Below, in pieces: positions 12,189 through 25,514 of a DNA stretch of 64,000 nt (positions within the stretch are counted from its first letter, which is position 1; every line of letters starts with the position of its first letter). A program made the position numbers and the translations under genes. Source of the DNA: Rebecca billardiae RCC1528. Taxonomy: Eukaryota > Haptophyta. The notes below the pieces were generated by a model, which saw nothing but the letters and a program-made list of their open reading frames with translations, was not told the origin of the DNA and did no database searches. The DNA lies in assembly GCA_965240325.2 (NCBI GenBank), contig OZ251248.1, positions 62,001-126,000 on the forward strand, read 5' to 3'.

Positions 12189-14999
12189 GCGGCGGCGGCG
12201 AGGGCGGCGAGGGCGAGGAGGCGGACGGCGACGACGACGACGACGACGACGATGGCGGCGGCGGCGTCGACGCGCGCGCGGCCGACGCGGACGGCGCGGG
12301 CGCGGATGGCGGCGTGGCGCCGGGCGGCGGCTCGATGCGGCGGCGGGTGCGGCGCCGGCCCCGCGCCGACGGCGGCGGCTCGGACGCGAGCAGCTCGGCC
12401 GGCGGCGGCAGCAGCTTTGCGCGCACGCCGCGCGGCGGCGGCGGCGTCGGCGTCGGCGTCGGCGGCGTCGGCGGCGGCGTGGGCGGCGGTAGTGGCGGCG
12501 CCGACGCGCTCGGCGCGGCGCGCGGCGCGGCGGCCGCGGCCGCTGCGGCGATGGCGGAGGCGGGCCTCGCGGCGGACGGCGCGGATGATGGCGAGGACGA
12601 GCGGTTCGCAGAGCCGGCGGGGTACGCGGCGGAGGCGGCCGACGCCGACGCCGGCCCGCTCGTCGAGCTGGAGTACTGGCGGCGGCGGATGGGCGCGATG
12701 CTGCAGATCGAGCAGCAGCTGCGCTCGCGCGAGGCGGTCGCCATCGTCGGCGTCGTGCTGCACTCGGGCCGCCGCTTCCGCGAGCTCGCGCGCCGGTGGC
12801 AGGACCTCGTGTTCGGCGTGACGGACGCGGCGAACGAGGCGAAGGACAACGTCAAGTACCTCACGCTGCTCGAGCCGCAGCTGCGCGCGCTGTACGGCGG
12901 CTCGCTCGGCGCGATGGCCGAGGCGGTCGCGCCCCTCACCGAGCAGCTCAAGCTGGTCGGCACCGTGTCGCGCCACTACAACACGACGGAGCGGCTGGCC
13001 AACCTGCTGCACCGCGTGGTGCACCAGACGGTGCGCAACATGCGCGCGTGCCTCGAGCCCGCCGGCGGCCCCGCGCTGCTCCGGCAGCACCCCGCGCCCG
13101 CGCTCGAGCGGCTCTCGGAGGCGCAGGCGCTGTGCCGCTCGCTCGAGGCGGCGGTGCGCCGGCTCGCGGCCGAGCTGCCCGCCGGCCGGCTGGGCGGCGG
13201 CGAGCTCGACGCGCTGCTCGCGCCGCTCGAGATCTTCGCGCACCGGCTGGAGCAGCTGGGCACGGTGCTCTCCACGTGCCTCCAGTTCGCCGAGCTCGGC
13301 ACGATGCGCGTCGACGGCCTCGCCGAGCTCGCCGCGCTCTTCCGCGCGGCGCTGCGCGTGCTGCACGGCCGGCACGCGGCGGTGCTCGACACGTCCAACG
13401 CGCGCTTCGAGATCGACTTTTACCACTTTTTGGTGGTGGTGCGCAACCTGGAGAGCACGCTGCAGTCGTACATCAACGCGCGGTTCGACAACACGCGCAA
13501 CACCGAGGCCGCGCTCCAGCTGCTCTCGCAGTTCTCCGGCCTGCTGCGCGCGGGCGTCGTGCGCGACGACCTCTCGTCCAAGCTGGCGGTGATCTTCTCG
13601 GCGTACGCGCTCGACCTCGAGGACGTGCAGGCGCTGTACGAGGCGCACAAGGGGCGGCCGCCGTGCCCGCGCGGCTTCCCGCCCGTCGCGGGGCGCGTCG
13701 TGTGGGCGCGCCAGCTCCTCCGCCGCATCGAGCAGCCCATGCGCTACTTTGGCGCGCACGAGGCGCTGATGCGCGCGCCCGACTCGCGCAAGATTGTAAG
13801 GCAGTACAACCGGGTCGCGCGCGTGCTCGTGCAGTTCGAGGGGCTGTGGGTGGGCGCGTGGGCGCGCGGCGTGCCCGCGGTGCGCCGCGCGCTCGACGCG
13901 ACGCTGCTCGTGCGCGACCCGTCCGACGGGTCGCTCCACGTCAACCTCGACCCGGCGGTGCCGCAGCTGCTCGCCGAGGCGCGCCACCTGCTGCGGCTGG
14001 GCGAGGCCGTGCCGGCAGACGCGCTCACGCTGCTGCACGCGGCGCCGCGGCTGCGCGCGCACGCGAACGCGCTGGCGCACGCGCTGGGCGTGCGCGCGCG
14101 GCTGGGCTCGGCGCTGCCCGCCGAGCTGCGCCCGCTCCTCAAGCCGCACGTCGACGCCGTCGACGCCGTCCTCGCCGAGGGCACGGTCGCGCACACGTGG
14201 GCGGGCGCAGACACCTACTTCTTCCTGAGCGGCCTCGGCGGCGCGCTCGCCGACCTCGAGACGCTCGTGGGCAAGGTGAAGGCGGTGGCGGAGGTGCAGC
14301 TGCACCGCTCGCTGCGCAGCATGGCCGCCGCGCAGCTCGTCTCGCTGCCGTCCGAGGGCACCGTCGCGCTCGCCGAGTTTGTCGCCGTGCAGGTGAGCGC
14401 GGCGCCGTGTTGTCTCGTGTGTGTGCGTGGAGTGTGCGCGCGTGCGTGTGCGCGCGTGTTGTCTCGTGTGTGCGCGTCGAGTGTGCACGCGTGTGGAGTG
14501 TGCGCGCGTGCGTGTGCGCGCGCGTTGTCGTCTTTGAGCGTTGAGCGTGCGCGTGTGCGTGTTTGTGTGTGTGCGTGCCAGTGCGCGCGCGCGGCGGCGA
14601 GCGCGCACGTGCGCGCGGGCTGCGCGGCTCACGCGGCGCGCGCGCGCGCGCACCCGCCCGCCCGCCGCAGCGCGAGTCGTGCGCGCGCGCGGCCGCGCTG
14701 CTCGACGCCAAGTCGGAGGAGGCGGAGCGCGCGGTCAACCTGCTCTTCGAGATGGCGGCGGAGGCGCCGCTCGGCGGGCGGCGCGTGCCGGTCGAGCCGG
14801 GCGCGATGGCGGCCGTGCGGCGGCACTACGCCGAGCTGTGCGAGCACGCGGTGCTGAGCGCGGTGCGCGCCGCGCTCAAGGCGCTGCACGAGCGGCTCAC
14901 CGTGCGCGGCGGCGCGGCGCGGCTCGGCGCCGTCGGCGGCGGCGGCGGCGCGCTCGTCGGCGCTGGCGGCGGCGGCGGCGGCGGTGCCGCCGCCGCGGC

Positions 15000-15032
<33 letters not shown>

Positions 15033-18000
15033 GCGCGGCGGCGGCGCGGCCAAGCCGGGCGGCGGCGGCGGCGCGCGCGCGCCGCCGCCCGGCGCGGCCG
15101 CGCCGTCCGCGCCCGCGGCGCACGCGCGCGCGCTCGCGCCGCCCGCGCCCACACCCGCCCAATCGGCACCCGCCGGCGTCGCCGGCCGGTCCGGCGCGGT
15201 CGGCCCGCCGATGCCGCCCGTCGGCGGCTTCCTGTGGACGCAGCGGCCGTTTTTCGAGGTGCACGTCGAGCTGAGCGTGCCCGCCGTCTCCATCGTGCCG
15301 TCGGTGGACGCGGTGCAGGGTGCGGTGAACGGCGCGGCGCGCGAGGTGCTCGGCGTCGCGCGCGCGCTGCAGCCGTGGAGCTGGCCCGAGTCGATCGCCG
15401 AGCAGCTGCAGGCGGCGGACGCGGCGCACGCGCGGCTGGACGCGTCCGCGGCCGCCGCGCGCGCGCACTCCATACTCGCCCCGTCGGGCGGCGGCGGCGG
15501 CGGCGGCGAGGAGGAGGGCGCGCTCCATCACTCATCGGAGTACGGTGGCGGCGGCGGCGGGCTTGGCGCGGCCTCGCCGCTCGCGCGCACGCCCGCGCGC
15601 TCGCCGATGCGCTCGCCGTCCGCGCGCGGCGGCGGGCTGGGCGCGCACTGGGGCTCTGCCTCGGAGCGCGGCGGCGGCGGCGACGACGGCGGCGGCGGCG
15701 GCGGCGTTCTGCTCAGCCGCGCGGAGCGGCAGCGCCTGCAGCAGGCCGTGGCCGACGGCGCGTTCATCCGGTGCGCGCGCGCGCGCCGAGATCGCAACCT
15801 CGCGCCCGCGCGCGCCGACGCGACCGCCGCCGCCGCGCGCCCGACTGAGCGCGCGCGCCCACGCGCCGCCGCCGCCCGCCGCGCGCGCGCGCGCGGCGCA
15901 GGCGCGCGCGGCAGCTCTTCGACGCGGCGGCGCACGCCGAGGCCGCGGCGCGCGCGTCCGCCGCCGCGCCCGCGCCCGCCGAGCCCGCCGGCGGCTCGGC
16001 GGCGGCGCGCCCGCCGGCGGCGCGCGCGCGCGCGCCCGCCGGCCGCGAGATTGCAATCTCGCGGCAGAACTCGCCGCCCGCGCTCGCGGTCGTGGTGCCG
16101 GGGCGCGAGATTGCAATCTCGAAGGAGTCGATGCGCGCGACGCTGCTCGCCGAGCTGCTCCACGGCGTGCCCGGCCACGGCGGCGGCGCGCACCCCGCGC
16201 ACGCGCACGGCCACGCGCACGGCCACGGCGGCGGCGCGGGCGGCGCCGACTGGCTGCGCGATGAGTCGGGCGGGCCCTCGGCCGGCGGCGGCGGCGGTGG
16301 TGGCGGTGGCGGCGGCGGCGCGGCCGCGCCGCGCTCGCCCGCGCCGGCGCGCAGCCCGCGCCCGTCGGGCAGCTTCAGCGCGGCGCGGCGCGCGCCGTCG
16401 CCCGCCGCCGCCGCCGCCGCGGCCGCGGCCGCCGGCGCCAAGCCCGCCCACGCGGCGCGCGCGCTCGGCGGCGCGGCCGCGGCGGGCGCGGGCGCGGGCG
16501 CGCAGCAGCAGCAGCAGCAGCAGCAGGCGCAGCAGCAGGCGCAGGCGAGCGCGTCCGCCGCGGTGGCGCGCGAGCGCGCGGCGGCGGTCGCGGCGATCGA
16601 GCGGCGGCTCGGCGCGGCACTCGCGCGCTCGGACCGCGACCACTCGGGCGACGTGACCTTTGCCGAGTTCCTCGCCACGTGCAAGCGGCTCTCGCGCCGC
16701 GCGTCCTTCTCGATGCTGCCGCGCGTCGGCTCGGACATGTCGGTTGTGGTGGCGGTGCTGCGGCTGGCGGGCGGGCTGCACGGTCTCAAGCTGGCGGTGG
16801 ACGCGCACACGGCCACGTTCGCAGACTTCTCGCACCTGTGGACCGCGTCGGTGCGCGAGGAGGTGGGAGCATTCGTCGCGGGCTCGCCGCGCCCCGAGTC
16901 GTTCGTCGCGCAGCTCGACGGCTACGGCGGGCTGGACGCGCGGATCGCGCGGCTGGCGCCCGTGCACACGGCGGGGCCCTTGTCCCTCAACGCGACCCAC
17001 CTCAAGGTGGCGCTGCGCGCGGAGTGCGCGGCGTGGCGCGCGGCGTACGCGGCGGAGCTGCACGCCATCGCCAAGGCGCGGCTCGAGACGCGCCTCGCGC
17101 ACTTTGCCGAGTGCCGCCGCCACCTCGGCCGCGAGATTGGCCACCTGCTGCTCGCCGCCGAGGCGGGCGGCTCGGGCGGCGCGGCGGCGGGGCAGCCCGC
17201 GGCCGACGAGGCGGGCGGCGGCGGCGGCAGCGGCGGCGGCGGCGGGCTGCTGGGCACGTCGCTGCTGTCGGAGGTGCGCGCGCTGCTGCACGCGGTGCGC
17301 ACGATGCACGCGGCGGACGAGGCCGTCGACCACGACGTCTCGCGCCTCGAGGAGCTGTACGGCCACCTCGCGCGCCACGCGGGCGCGGCGGACGTGCCGC
17401 GCGCCGAGCTGGACGCGGTCGACGAGCTGCGGCATGAGTGGCGTGTGCTGCGCGCGCGCGCGGATGAGCGCTCGGCGGAGATGTCGGGGCTGCAGGAGCG
17501 GCTGCACGCGCAGCTGCTCGGCGCGCTGCGCACGTTCACGGCCGAGCTGCGCGCGCTCGGCGCCGAGTTCGACGCCGCCGGGCCCATGTCCGCGGGCATC
17601 TCGCAGGGTGAGGCGCGCGCGCGCCTCTCGCGGTTTGCTGCGTCCGCGGACAACAGGGCGCTGCAGCTGCGCGAGCTGAACGTGGGCGAGGCGCTGTTCG
17701 GGCTGCAGCCCACGTCGGCGCTCGAGCTGGGCGAGATCCAGCGGCAGTGCGCGCTGTGCGAGCGCGTCCTCGGCCTCGAGGCCGAGCTCGAGCGCACCGT
17801 CGTCCGCCACCTCGACGCGCCATGGGCGCAGGCGGCCGAGCGGCTGTCCGACGGCGCGTTTGGGAACGCGGTCGCGTCGATCGCCGGCCTCGCCGCCAAG
17901 CTGCCGCCCGAGGCGCGGCGCGCGCCGGCGTCGGCGCGGCTGCGGCGCACGCTCGAGGCGATGCGCTCGGTCGTGCCGCTGCTGCAGGCCCTCGCGCACC

Positions 18001-18273
18001 CCGCCATGCGCCCGCGCCACTGGGAGGCGCTCTCGCAGCTGTGCGGCCTGCCAGAGCCGCTGCGGCCGCGCGAGCCGTCGCTCACGGCGCGCGCGCTGCT
18101 CGACGCGGGCGTGCGCCTCCGCTCGGCGGAGGTGCTCGCGCTGTGCCACACGGCGCGCGAGGAGGCGGCGCTCGAGGCGCGGCTCGACTCGACCGTCTCC
18201 GACTGGTGGTCCGCCTCGCTCGCCCTCACGCACCCGTATGCGCCCGGCGGCGCGCCATCCGGCGGCGGCGCGG

Positions 18274-18314
<41 letters not shown>

Positions 18315-19737
18315 GACGGGCGCGCGCTGCTCGACCTCGACGCGGCGCTGGAGCAGCGCGCGCGGATCGACGACGCGCTGGCCGAGCTCGCGTCGATCAC
18401 CGCCTCGCGCTACGGCGAGCCCTTCGCCGCGCGCTGCGCCGACGCGATGGCGCGGCTCGGCGCGGTCGGCGAGCTGCTCGACGCGTTCACGCGCGCGCAG
18501 CGCGCCTACGTGCGGCTGGCGCCGCTGTTCAGCGCGGCAGACGTGGCGCGCTCGCTGCCGCGGCAGGCGAAGGTGTTCGAGGCGGCGGAGCGCGGGTGGG
18601 ACAAGCTGCTCCGCCGCGCGGCCGACTCGCCCGCGCTCGTCTCCCTCGCCGACGCCGACTCCGCGCTGCTCCACGCCATCGAGCACGTGCTCGCGCAGCT
18701 CGAGTCGTGCGCGCGCGCACTGTCCGCGTACCTGCACGCCAAGCGGCGGGTGTTCCCAAGGCTCGGGCTGGTGGGCGACGCGGCGCTGCTCGAGCTGCTC
18801 TCGCAGGCGGGCGCGCAGCCCGCGGCGGTGCTCGGGCCGCAGATGCCCGCGCTCTTCGACGCGGCGACGCGGCTGCTCCTCGTCGACGACTCGAGCGCGC
18901 TCGCGCCCACCACCGCCGCGGCCGGCGGCGGCGGCGGCGGCGGCGCGGAGGGCTCGGCAGAGGAGCGTGCGGCGGCGGCCGCCGCGACCGCCGCGCGGCG
19001 CGTGCGCTCGCACGCCGCGGGCGGCGGCGGCGGCGGCGGCGCGCGAATCGGCGGCGGCGGCGGGCCGGGCGGCGGCTCGCACAAGCCGCCGCCCCTCTGG
19101 CGCATCGTCGGCCTCGCCGACGCGGCGGGCGAAGTGCTCGCGCTCGCGCCGCCCGCGCTCACCATGGCCGCGGGCGCGCGCGGTCGCGCGGCCGCGGCCG
19201 CGGCGGCGCACGCCGACGGCGGCGGCGCGGCGGCGCACGCGGCGGGGGCGGGCCCGCCCTCCGCCGCGCAGCCCGCGCCGCCCGCCGCGCTCCCGTCCAT
19301 CGGCGACGCCACCGTCGCCGTGACGGTCGCTGAGGTGGACGCTGAGTGCGCGGAGCACGGCGCGCGCGTCGCGCCGCCCGGCGCGCCCGGCTCGGGCGGC
19401 GCGCGCGCGCAGGCGCTGGCCGCGCTGGGCGCGGCGGCGGGCGGCGGGCTGGGCGGCGCGGGCGCGCTCACCGCCGCGGGCGCGACCACGCGCGAGGTGG
19501 GCATCGAGGTGGCCGGCCCCGTCGAGGGCTGGCTCGCGCGCGCGCTGCACCTCGCGCGCTGCGTGCTGCGCGCGCACTGCCGCGCGGCCGCGGCGGACGC
19601 GCTCGACGGGCTCGGCGTCGCCGCGTCGACGCCCGAGGCGCTGGCGGAGCCGCACGTGCCCGCGCAGGCGGCGGCGCTGTGCCTCGCGCTGCGCTTCGAC
19701 GCGGAGGTCACCGACGCGCTCGGCGCGATGGCGGCGA

Positions 19738-19768
<31 letters not shown>

Positions 19769-20143
19769 GGGCGGCGGCGCGGCGCCGCTGCTCGCGGTCG
19801 GCCGCCGGCTGCGCGCGCGGATCGCGCGCGTCGCCGACGCGACGCTGGGCGCGCACGCGCACGCCGCGGCGTCGGAGGCGCGGCGCGGCGGCGGTCCCGC
19901 GGCGCCCGGCGCGCCCTCCGCGCTCGCGTGGGCGCGGCTGCAGGGGCTCTGCCTCGAGCTGATCCGGCAGCGCGACGCGCACGCCGCGCTCCTCGACGCG
20001 CGCGCCGCCTCGGCCTCCGACTGGGCGTGGGCGGGGCAGCTGCGCCCCGCCTTCTCGACGAGCGCGCCCTCGCCCGGGTACGGGCACCAGCACATCAGCA
20101 CAGGCGGCGGCGGTGGCGGCGGTGCGGGCGGCGGCGGCGGCGG

Positions 20144-20176
<33 letters not shown>

Positions 20177-23100
20177 CGGCGGTGCCAAGGGGTGCGGCTG
20201 CGGCCCAAAGCCGGGCGGCGGCGGCGCGAGCAGTGCGGTGATCAGCTCCGCCGTCGAGCGGCGGCAGGCGGTGGACGCGGAGCGCGCGGTCGGGCGCGGG
20301 CCGGGCGGCGGCAAGGCGGCGGCGGCGGCGGCGGCGGCCGCGGCGCAGTCGCAGGCGGAGGCGCGCGCGGCGGCGGGCTCGATGCAGCTGCTCGCGCCCG
20401 GCGGCGTCGCGGTGGAGTGCGGCTTCGAGTGGGCCGGCGGCTTCGGCGCCGGGCTCGCGCAGCACGGCGGCTCCGCCGGCGGTTACGCCGGCGGTTACGC
20501 GTACGTGTGCGGCGGGTACGGCGGGTACGTGCTCGGCGCGGGCACGGCGCGCGCGCAGCTCGCGCTCGCGCACGCGCTGCGCGACCTGCGCGCCGTCTCC
20601 GTCGTGAACGCGGGCGGGCCGTCCGTCGCGCCCGTCGGCGTCGGCCGCGCGTCCACAGTGCGCGCGCTCGCCGCCGCGGCGGGGCGTCTGTGCGTCACCG
20701 TCACGGCCGCGCCCGCGGGCGCGGCGGCGCTGCCGCGGCTGCTCGCCGCGGCGGCGGGCTCGGGCGCGTGGCTGCTGGTGCGCGAGCTCGAGCACGCCGC
20801 GCCGCCCGCCGCGCTCGCGACGCTCTCCCTCGGCCTCGCCGCCGCGCTCGGCGCGCTGCGCGCCAAGGCGCGCTCCTTTGTCGACCCGAGCGCGCCCGCG
20901 CCCGCCAACGGCGCGGACTGGGGCGCGGCCGCGCTCGTCTCGGGGCGGAGCGGCGGCGCGTCCGACCCGGCCGCGAGCCCGGTGCTGCTCGCGTACCCGT
21001 TCGCGTGCGCGCTCACGCTGCCCGCGCCGATGGGCGCGGGCCGCGCGCCGCTGCCGCCCGCGCTGCGCGCGCTCCTCCGGCCGGTGGCGCTGGTGCCGCC
21101 GCACCCGCCAGCGCTCGCGGCCGCGCTGCTCGGCGCCGCCGGCTTTGCCGACGCGCCGGCGCTGTGCGCGCAGCTCGGCGCGGCGTGCGCGTTCGCCGCG
21201 CACGCGCTCTGCGCGCCGCACAAGACGGCCGACGGCTACGCCGGCGTGCCCACGCGCGGCGGTGTGATGCACGCCGACCTCACCAAGGGCCAGCTGCTCA
21301 ACGCGCACACCGCCGCGCGCGCGGCGCACGGCGCGGCCGAGGCGCGGCGCGCGCACGGCGCGCGCGCGGCGGCGGCGGCGCTCGCGGCGGGCGCGCGCGA
21401 CGACGGCCCCGCGGCGGCGGCGGCGGCGGCGCTCGGCGCGGCCACGCCCGAGCTCGAGCGCGCCTGGCTCGCCGAGGGCTGGCGCCGCGCGGTGAGCGCG
21501 CGCCTGCCCGCCGCGGACGCGGCCGCCGCCACGCAGGCCGTGAGTGCGTACCTGCTCGCCGAGCGGCCGCCGCACGCGCCCGCGCCGCCGGGCGGCGCGG
21601 ACGGCGGCGGCGCGAGCGGCGGCGGCGGCGCGGCGGCGGCGGGCGGGCCGACGACGGGGCGGCGCTCGCCGCCCACCGTCGTCGCGCCCGCCGAGGCGGC
21701 GGAGGCCGTGGGCGCGCCCGCCGCGGCCGCGCCGCCGTCCGCGGCCGGCGCTTTGCCCGCGGGCGGCGGCGGCGCGGGCGGCGGCGGCGCGGCCGCCGCG
21801 CCGCTCGCGGCCGTGGGCGGCAAGGGCGGCGAGGGCGGCGGCGTGGGCGCGGCGCAGCGCGCGGCGCTGCTCGACGCGCTGCGCCGGCCCGACGCGCTCG
21901 CCACCGCGCCGCCCGCCGCGCCGCTGCCGCCCGCGCCCGCGCCCGCGGCCGCGGCCGCGGCGGCCGGCACCGGCCGCGGCGGGCCGGCGGTGGCGCGGCG
22001 CGCGGCCGAGCAGCGCGCGGCCGAGCGCGCGCTCGCGCGCGCGGCGGAGCGCGGCGCCGCGAGCCTGCGCGCGCCGCCGCTGCGCGAGGCGGAGGCCTTC
22101 GTCGCGGCGTGCGAGGCGCTGCACGCCGCCGCGTCCGCGCACGCGTGCGTCATCGTCTGCGGCGAGGCGGGCTCGGGCAAGACTGAGGGTACGCGCGCGG
22201 TGCTGCGCATGCGCACGCGGCTGCTGCACGCGCCGCCGCCGGGCGGCGCGCACGCGCGCCGCGGCTCGTCGCACCGCGGCACGAACGCGCCGGGCGGCGG
22301 CGGCGGCGGCGGCGGCGCGCGCCGCGGCCGCGCCGCCGCCGCCGCCGCCGCCGCCGCGCAGTGGCGCGAGTGCCGCGTGTACACGGGTGCGCTCTCAACC
22401 GCCGCGCTGCTCGGCGGCACGCACGCGCGCCACCGCGAGTGGGCGGACGGCGCGCTCACCGCGGCGTGGCGCGCCGCGCTGGAGGAGACGAGCGCGGCCG
22501 CGGCGGTCGGCGCGGGCGGCGGCGTGTGGCTCGTGCTCGACGGCCCGCTCGCCTCCGCTGGCGCCGCCGCGTCCGCGGGCGGCGCGGGCGGCGGGCTCTC
22601 GTCCGAGGTCGCGCTGCTCGAGGTCGGCGCGGCGCTGCGCTCGCCCAAGCCGACGCTCGCGCTGGGCAACGGCGACCGGCTGCCGCTCACCGCGGGGATG
22701 GGCGTGCTCTTCGAGACCGACTCGATCGCGCACGCCGCGCCCGCCGCGCTCTCGGGCTGCGCCCTCGTCCAGTTCGGCCCTGAGCTGCCGTGGCGCGCGC
22801 CGTGGGCGCGCTGGCTGGCGGCACATCCGTTGCTCTCGCCAAAGCAGCGCGCGACGCTTGCCTCGCTGGCGGACACGTACTTGGGCGTGGCGGGTGCGCC
22901 GGGCGGGGGCGGCGGCGGCGCGGCGGCGGCGGGGGCGCACGGCGGGCAGCACCCGCCGCCGCAGCCGCACGCGCGCGGCGGCGGCGGCGCGCTCGCCGTC
23001 GCCGCGCTCGCGTGCGGCCCCACGGCGCTCCCGCAGACGGACGGCGCGCGCGTGTGCACGCTCACCGCGCTCATCGACGCGCACCTCGCGGACGCGCACG

Positions 23101-24577
23101 CGGCGGCGCTCGAGCTGGGCGAGGAGATGGGGCAGGACGAGGGCGGCGACGGCGCGGACGGCGGCGGCGACGAGGCCGAGCTGCGCCGCGCCGCGCCCGC
23201 CGCCTCCGAGGCGGGTGGCGCGCGCGGCGGCGCGCGCGAGCCACCCTCGCGCGGCGGCGGCGGCGGCGGCGGCGGCGCGCCGTCGGGCCCCGTCTCGGCC
23301 GACGCGCTGCCGGGCACCGAGTTTGCCCGCGACCGCGCGTCCGCCGTGCCCGGGCTGGGCGCGCTCGCGCTCGAGCGCATCTTCGTGCATGCGCTGTGCT
23401 GGGCGCTGGGCGGCGCGCTGCCCGCGGCCGGGCGCGCGCGGCTTGAGCTGTGGCTGCGCTCCGTCGCGCAGGGGCCGGAGAAGGCGGGCGGCGCGGGCTC
23501 GGGCGGCGGCGCGGGCGGCGGCGGCGGCGGCGGCACCGCGGCCGCGATCGCCGCCGCCAAGGCGCGCGGCGCCGCGGGCGCCAAGGGGCGCGCGGCGAAG
23601 GAGGCGGCGGCGGCGGCGGCGGCGGCGGCGGAGGCGGTGGCCAACTCCGTCCTCCCGCCCGCGCCGCCGCCCAGCCCGCCCCCCGGCTCCGCCGCCGCCA
23701 CCGCCGCGGCGGACGGTCTCTGGGGGCTGTTGCTGCGCGTGAGCGCCACCGCCGCTACGTGGGAGCAGGCGGACGAGGCGCTCGCGGCGCTGCGCGGCGG
23801 CGGCGCGGACGGCGGCGGCGCGGACGGCGCCGCCGCCTCCGCGCCGCTGCACTCCGGCTGGACGCCCGCCGACGCGCTCGTGCCCGCCGTGCCCGCCGCG
23901 CTCGTCGGGCCGGGCCAGCCGCTGCCGCTCACGGCCGGCCGCGCGCTCGCCGTCACGGGCGAGTTGCTGGTGCACTCGGCGCACTCGCTGGCGATCGGGC
24001 TGGTGCTGCGGCTCGCGCACGCGCCGCCGCCCGCGCGCGCGCACGCGGAGGGCGCGGGCGAGGCGAGCCGCGCGCCCAACGCGCGGCGCCTCGCGCTGCT
24101 CCTCGGCGCGCCCGGGCTGGGCAAGCGCTCGATCGCACGGCTGCACGCCGCCGGCGCGTGCGTGCGCGCCTACTCGCGCGCCGCCGTGTTCGGCGGCGGC
24201 GGCGCGGACGACGGCGGCGGGAGCGGCGGCGGCGGCGGCGGCGGCGCGCGGCAGCTGCGGCCGAGCGTGGGGTATGCCGAGCTGCCGATGCGGCTGCTCC
24301 GCCTCGCCGGCGCGTGCGGGCTGCACGGCGCGCTGCGCGCGCAGCTCGACGCGCTGCCGCAGGGCCGCGCGCTCGGGCCGGCGGGCGGGCGCGCGCGGCT
24401 CACCGTCTGCATCGACGACCTTGGCGTGGGCGGCGGCGGCGGCGGCGCGTGCGCGGCGGCGGAGGTGCTGCGGCAGCTGCTCGACTCGCGCACGCTGCCC
24501 GCGGCGCAGGGCGCGCCGAGCTCCGCGTCCGCGTGGGCCGCGCCGCTCGTGCCCTCCGCCGTGCCCGCGCCGCCCGC

Positions 24578-24619
<42 letters not shown>

Positions 24620-24840
24620 GGGCGCGCGCGGCGGCGGCGGCGCGGGCGCGCGCGGCGGCGCGGCGGGCGCGGCCGCCGCGGCGGTGCACGCGGCCGCCGC
24701 CGTCGCGGGCGGCGTGGGCGTCGAGGGCCTCGCCCTCCTCGGCATCGTGCACACGCCGGCCACGCCACTCCACTCGCAGCCCGCCGCGCCGCCGCCGGGC
24801 GCCGGCGCCGCCGCGCCGCCGAGCGGCGCGCACGGCCGCG

Positions 24841-24872
<32 letters not shown>

Positions 24873-25483
24873 AGCGGGCGCTCCAAGGCGGGCGCCGCGG
24901 CCGCGGCCGCGGCGGCGGCGGCCGCGCCGCCGCCGCCGCCCGCGCACGCGCGCGCGCAGGGCGCGCTCTCCGCGCGGCTCACGCGCCACGCCACCGTGGT
25001 CGCGCTCGGCGCGCCCACGGGCCGCATCGTGCAGCAGCTCTTCGCTCCGCTGCTGCGCGCGGCGCTCTTTGCGCCGCCGCCGCGGCCGGCGGGCTCGGCG
25101 CTCGCGAGCGTCGCGGACGGCGCGGCGGCGGCGGCGGCGGCGGCGGCGATGGCGGCGGCGGCGGCGGCGGGCGCGGCGGGCGGCGGGAGCGGCAACGCGC
25201 TCGTCGACGGCGGCGGCTTTGCTCAGCCGCTCGCCGCCACCGCCGACGCTGTCGCCGCTGCCGGCGGCGGCGGCGGCGGCGGCGGCGCGGCCGGCGGCGC
25301 GGGCGGCGCCGCGGGCGGCGCCGCCGCGCCCACGCCCGCCTCGGCCGTGGGCACGGGCGGCGCGCGCGCCGCGCTCAACGCGTTCCACCAGGTACGCGCC
25401 GCGGGCAGCGGCGGCGTGCTCGGCGCCGCGGGCGCGCACGCCGCCGCCGCCGCCGCCACCGCCGGGCCGGCGGCGGTCGACCG

Positions 25484-25514
<31 letters not shown>

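Noticed and set aside
20500-21000. AAA1 P-loop in another reading frame
   Set aside because: The other two + frames there give Arg/Ala-rich sequence with no GxxGxGKT, while the chosen frame aligns on both sides.
15528-22274. A 2248-codon open frame on the minus strand, and many others of 500-1700 codons
   Set aside because: They lie antisense or out of frame to the dynein, ATM and other genes. Their translations are Arg/Ala/Pro runs without domains, as expected when stop codons are rare at very high GC.
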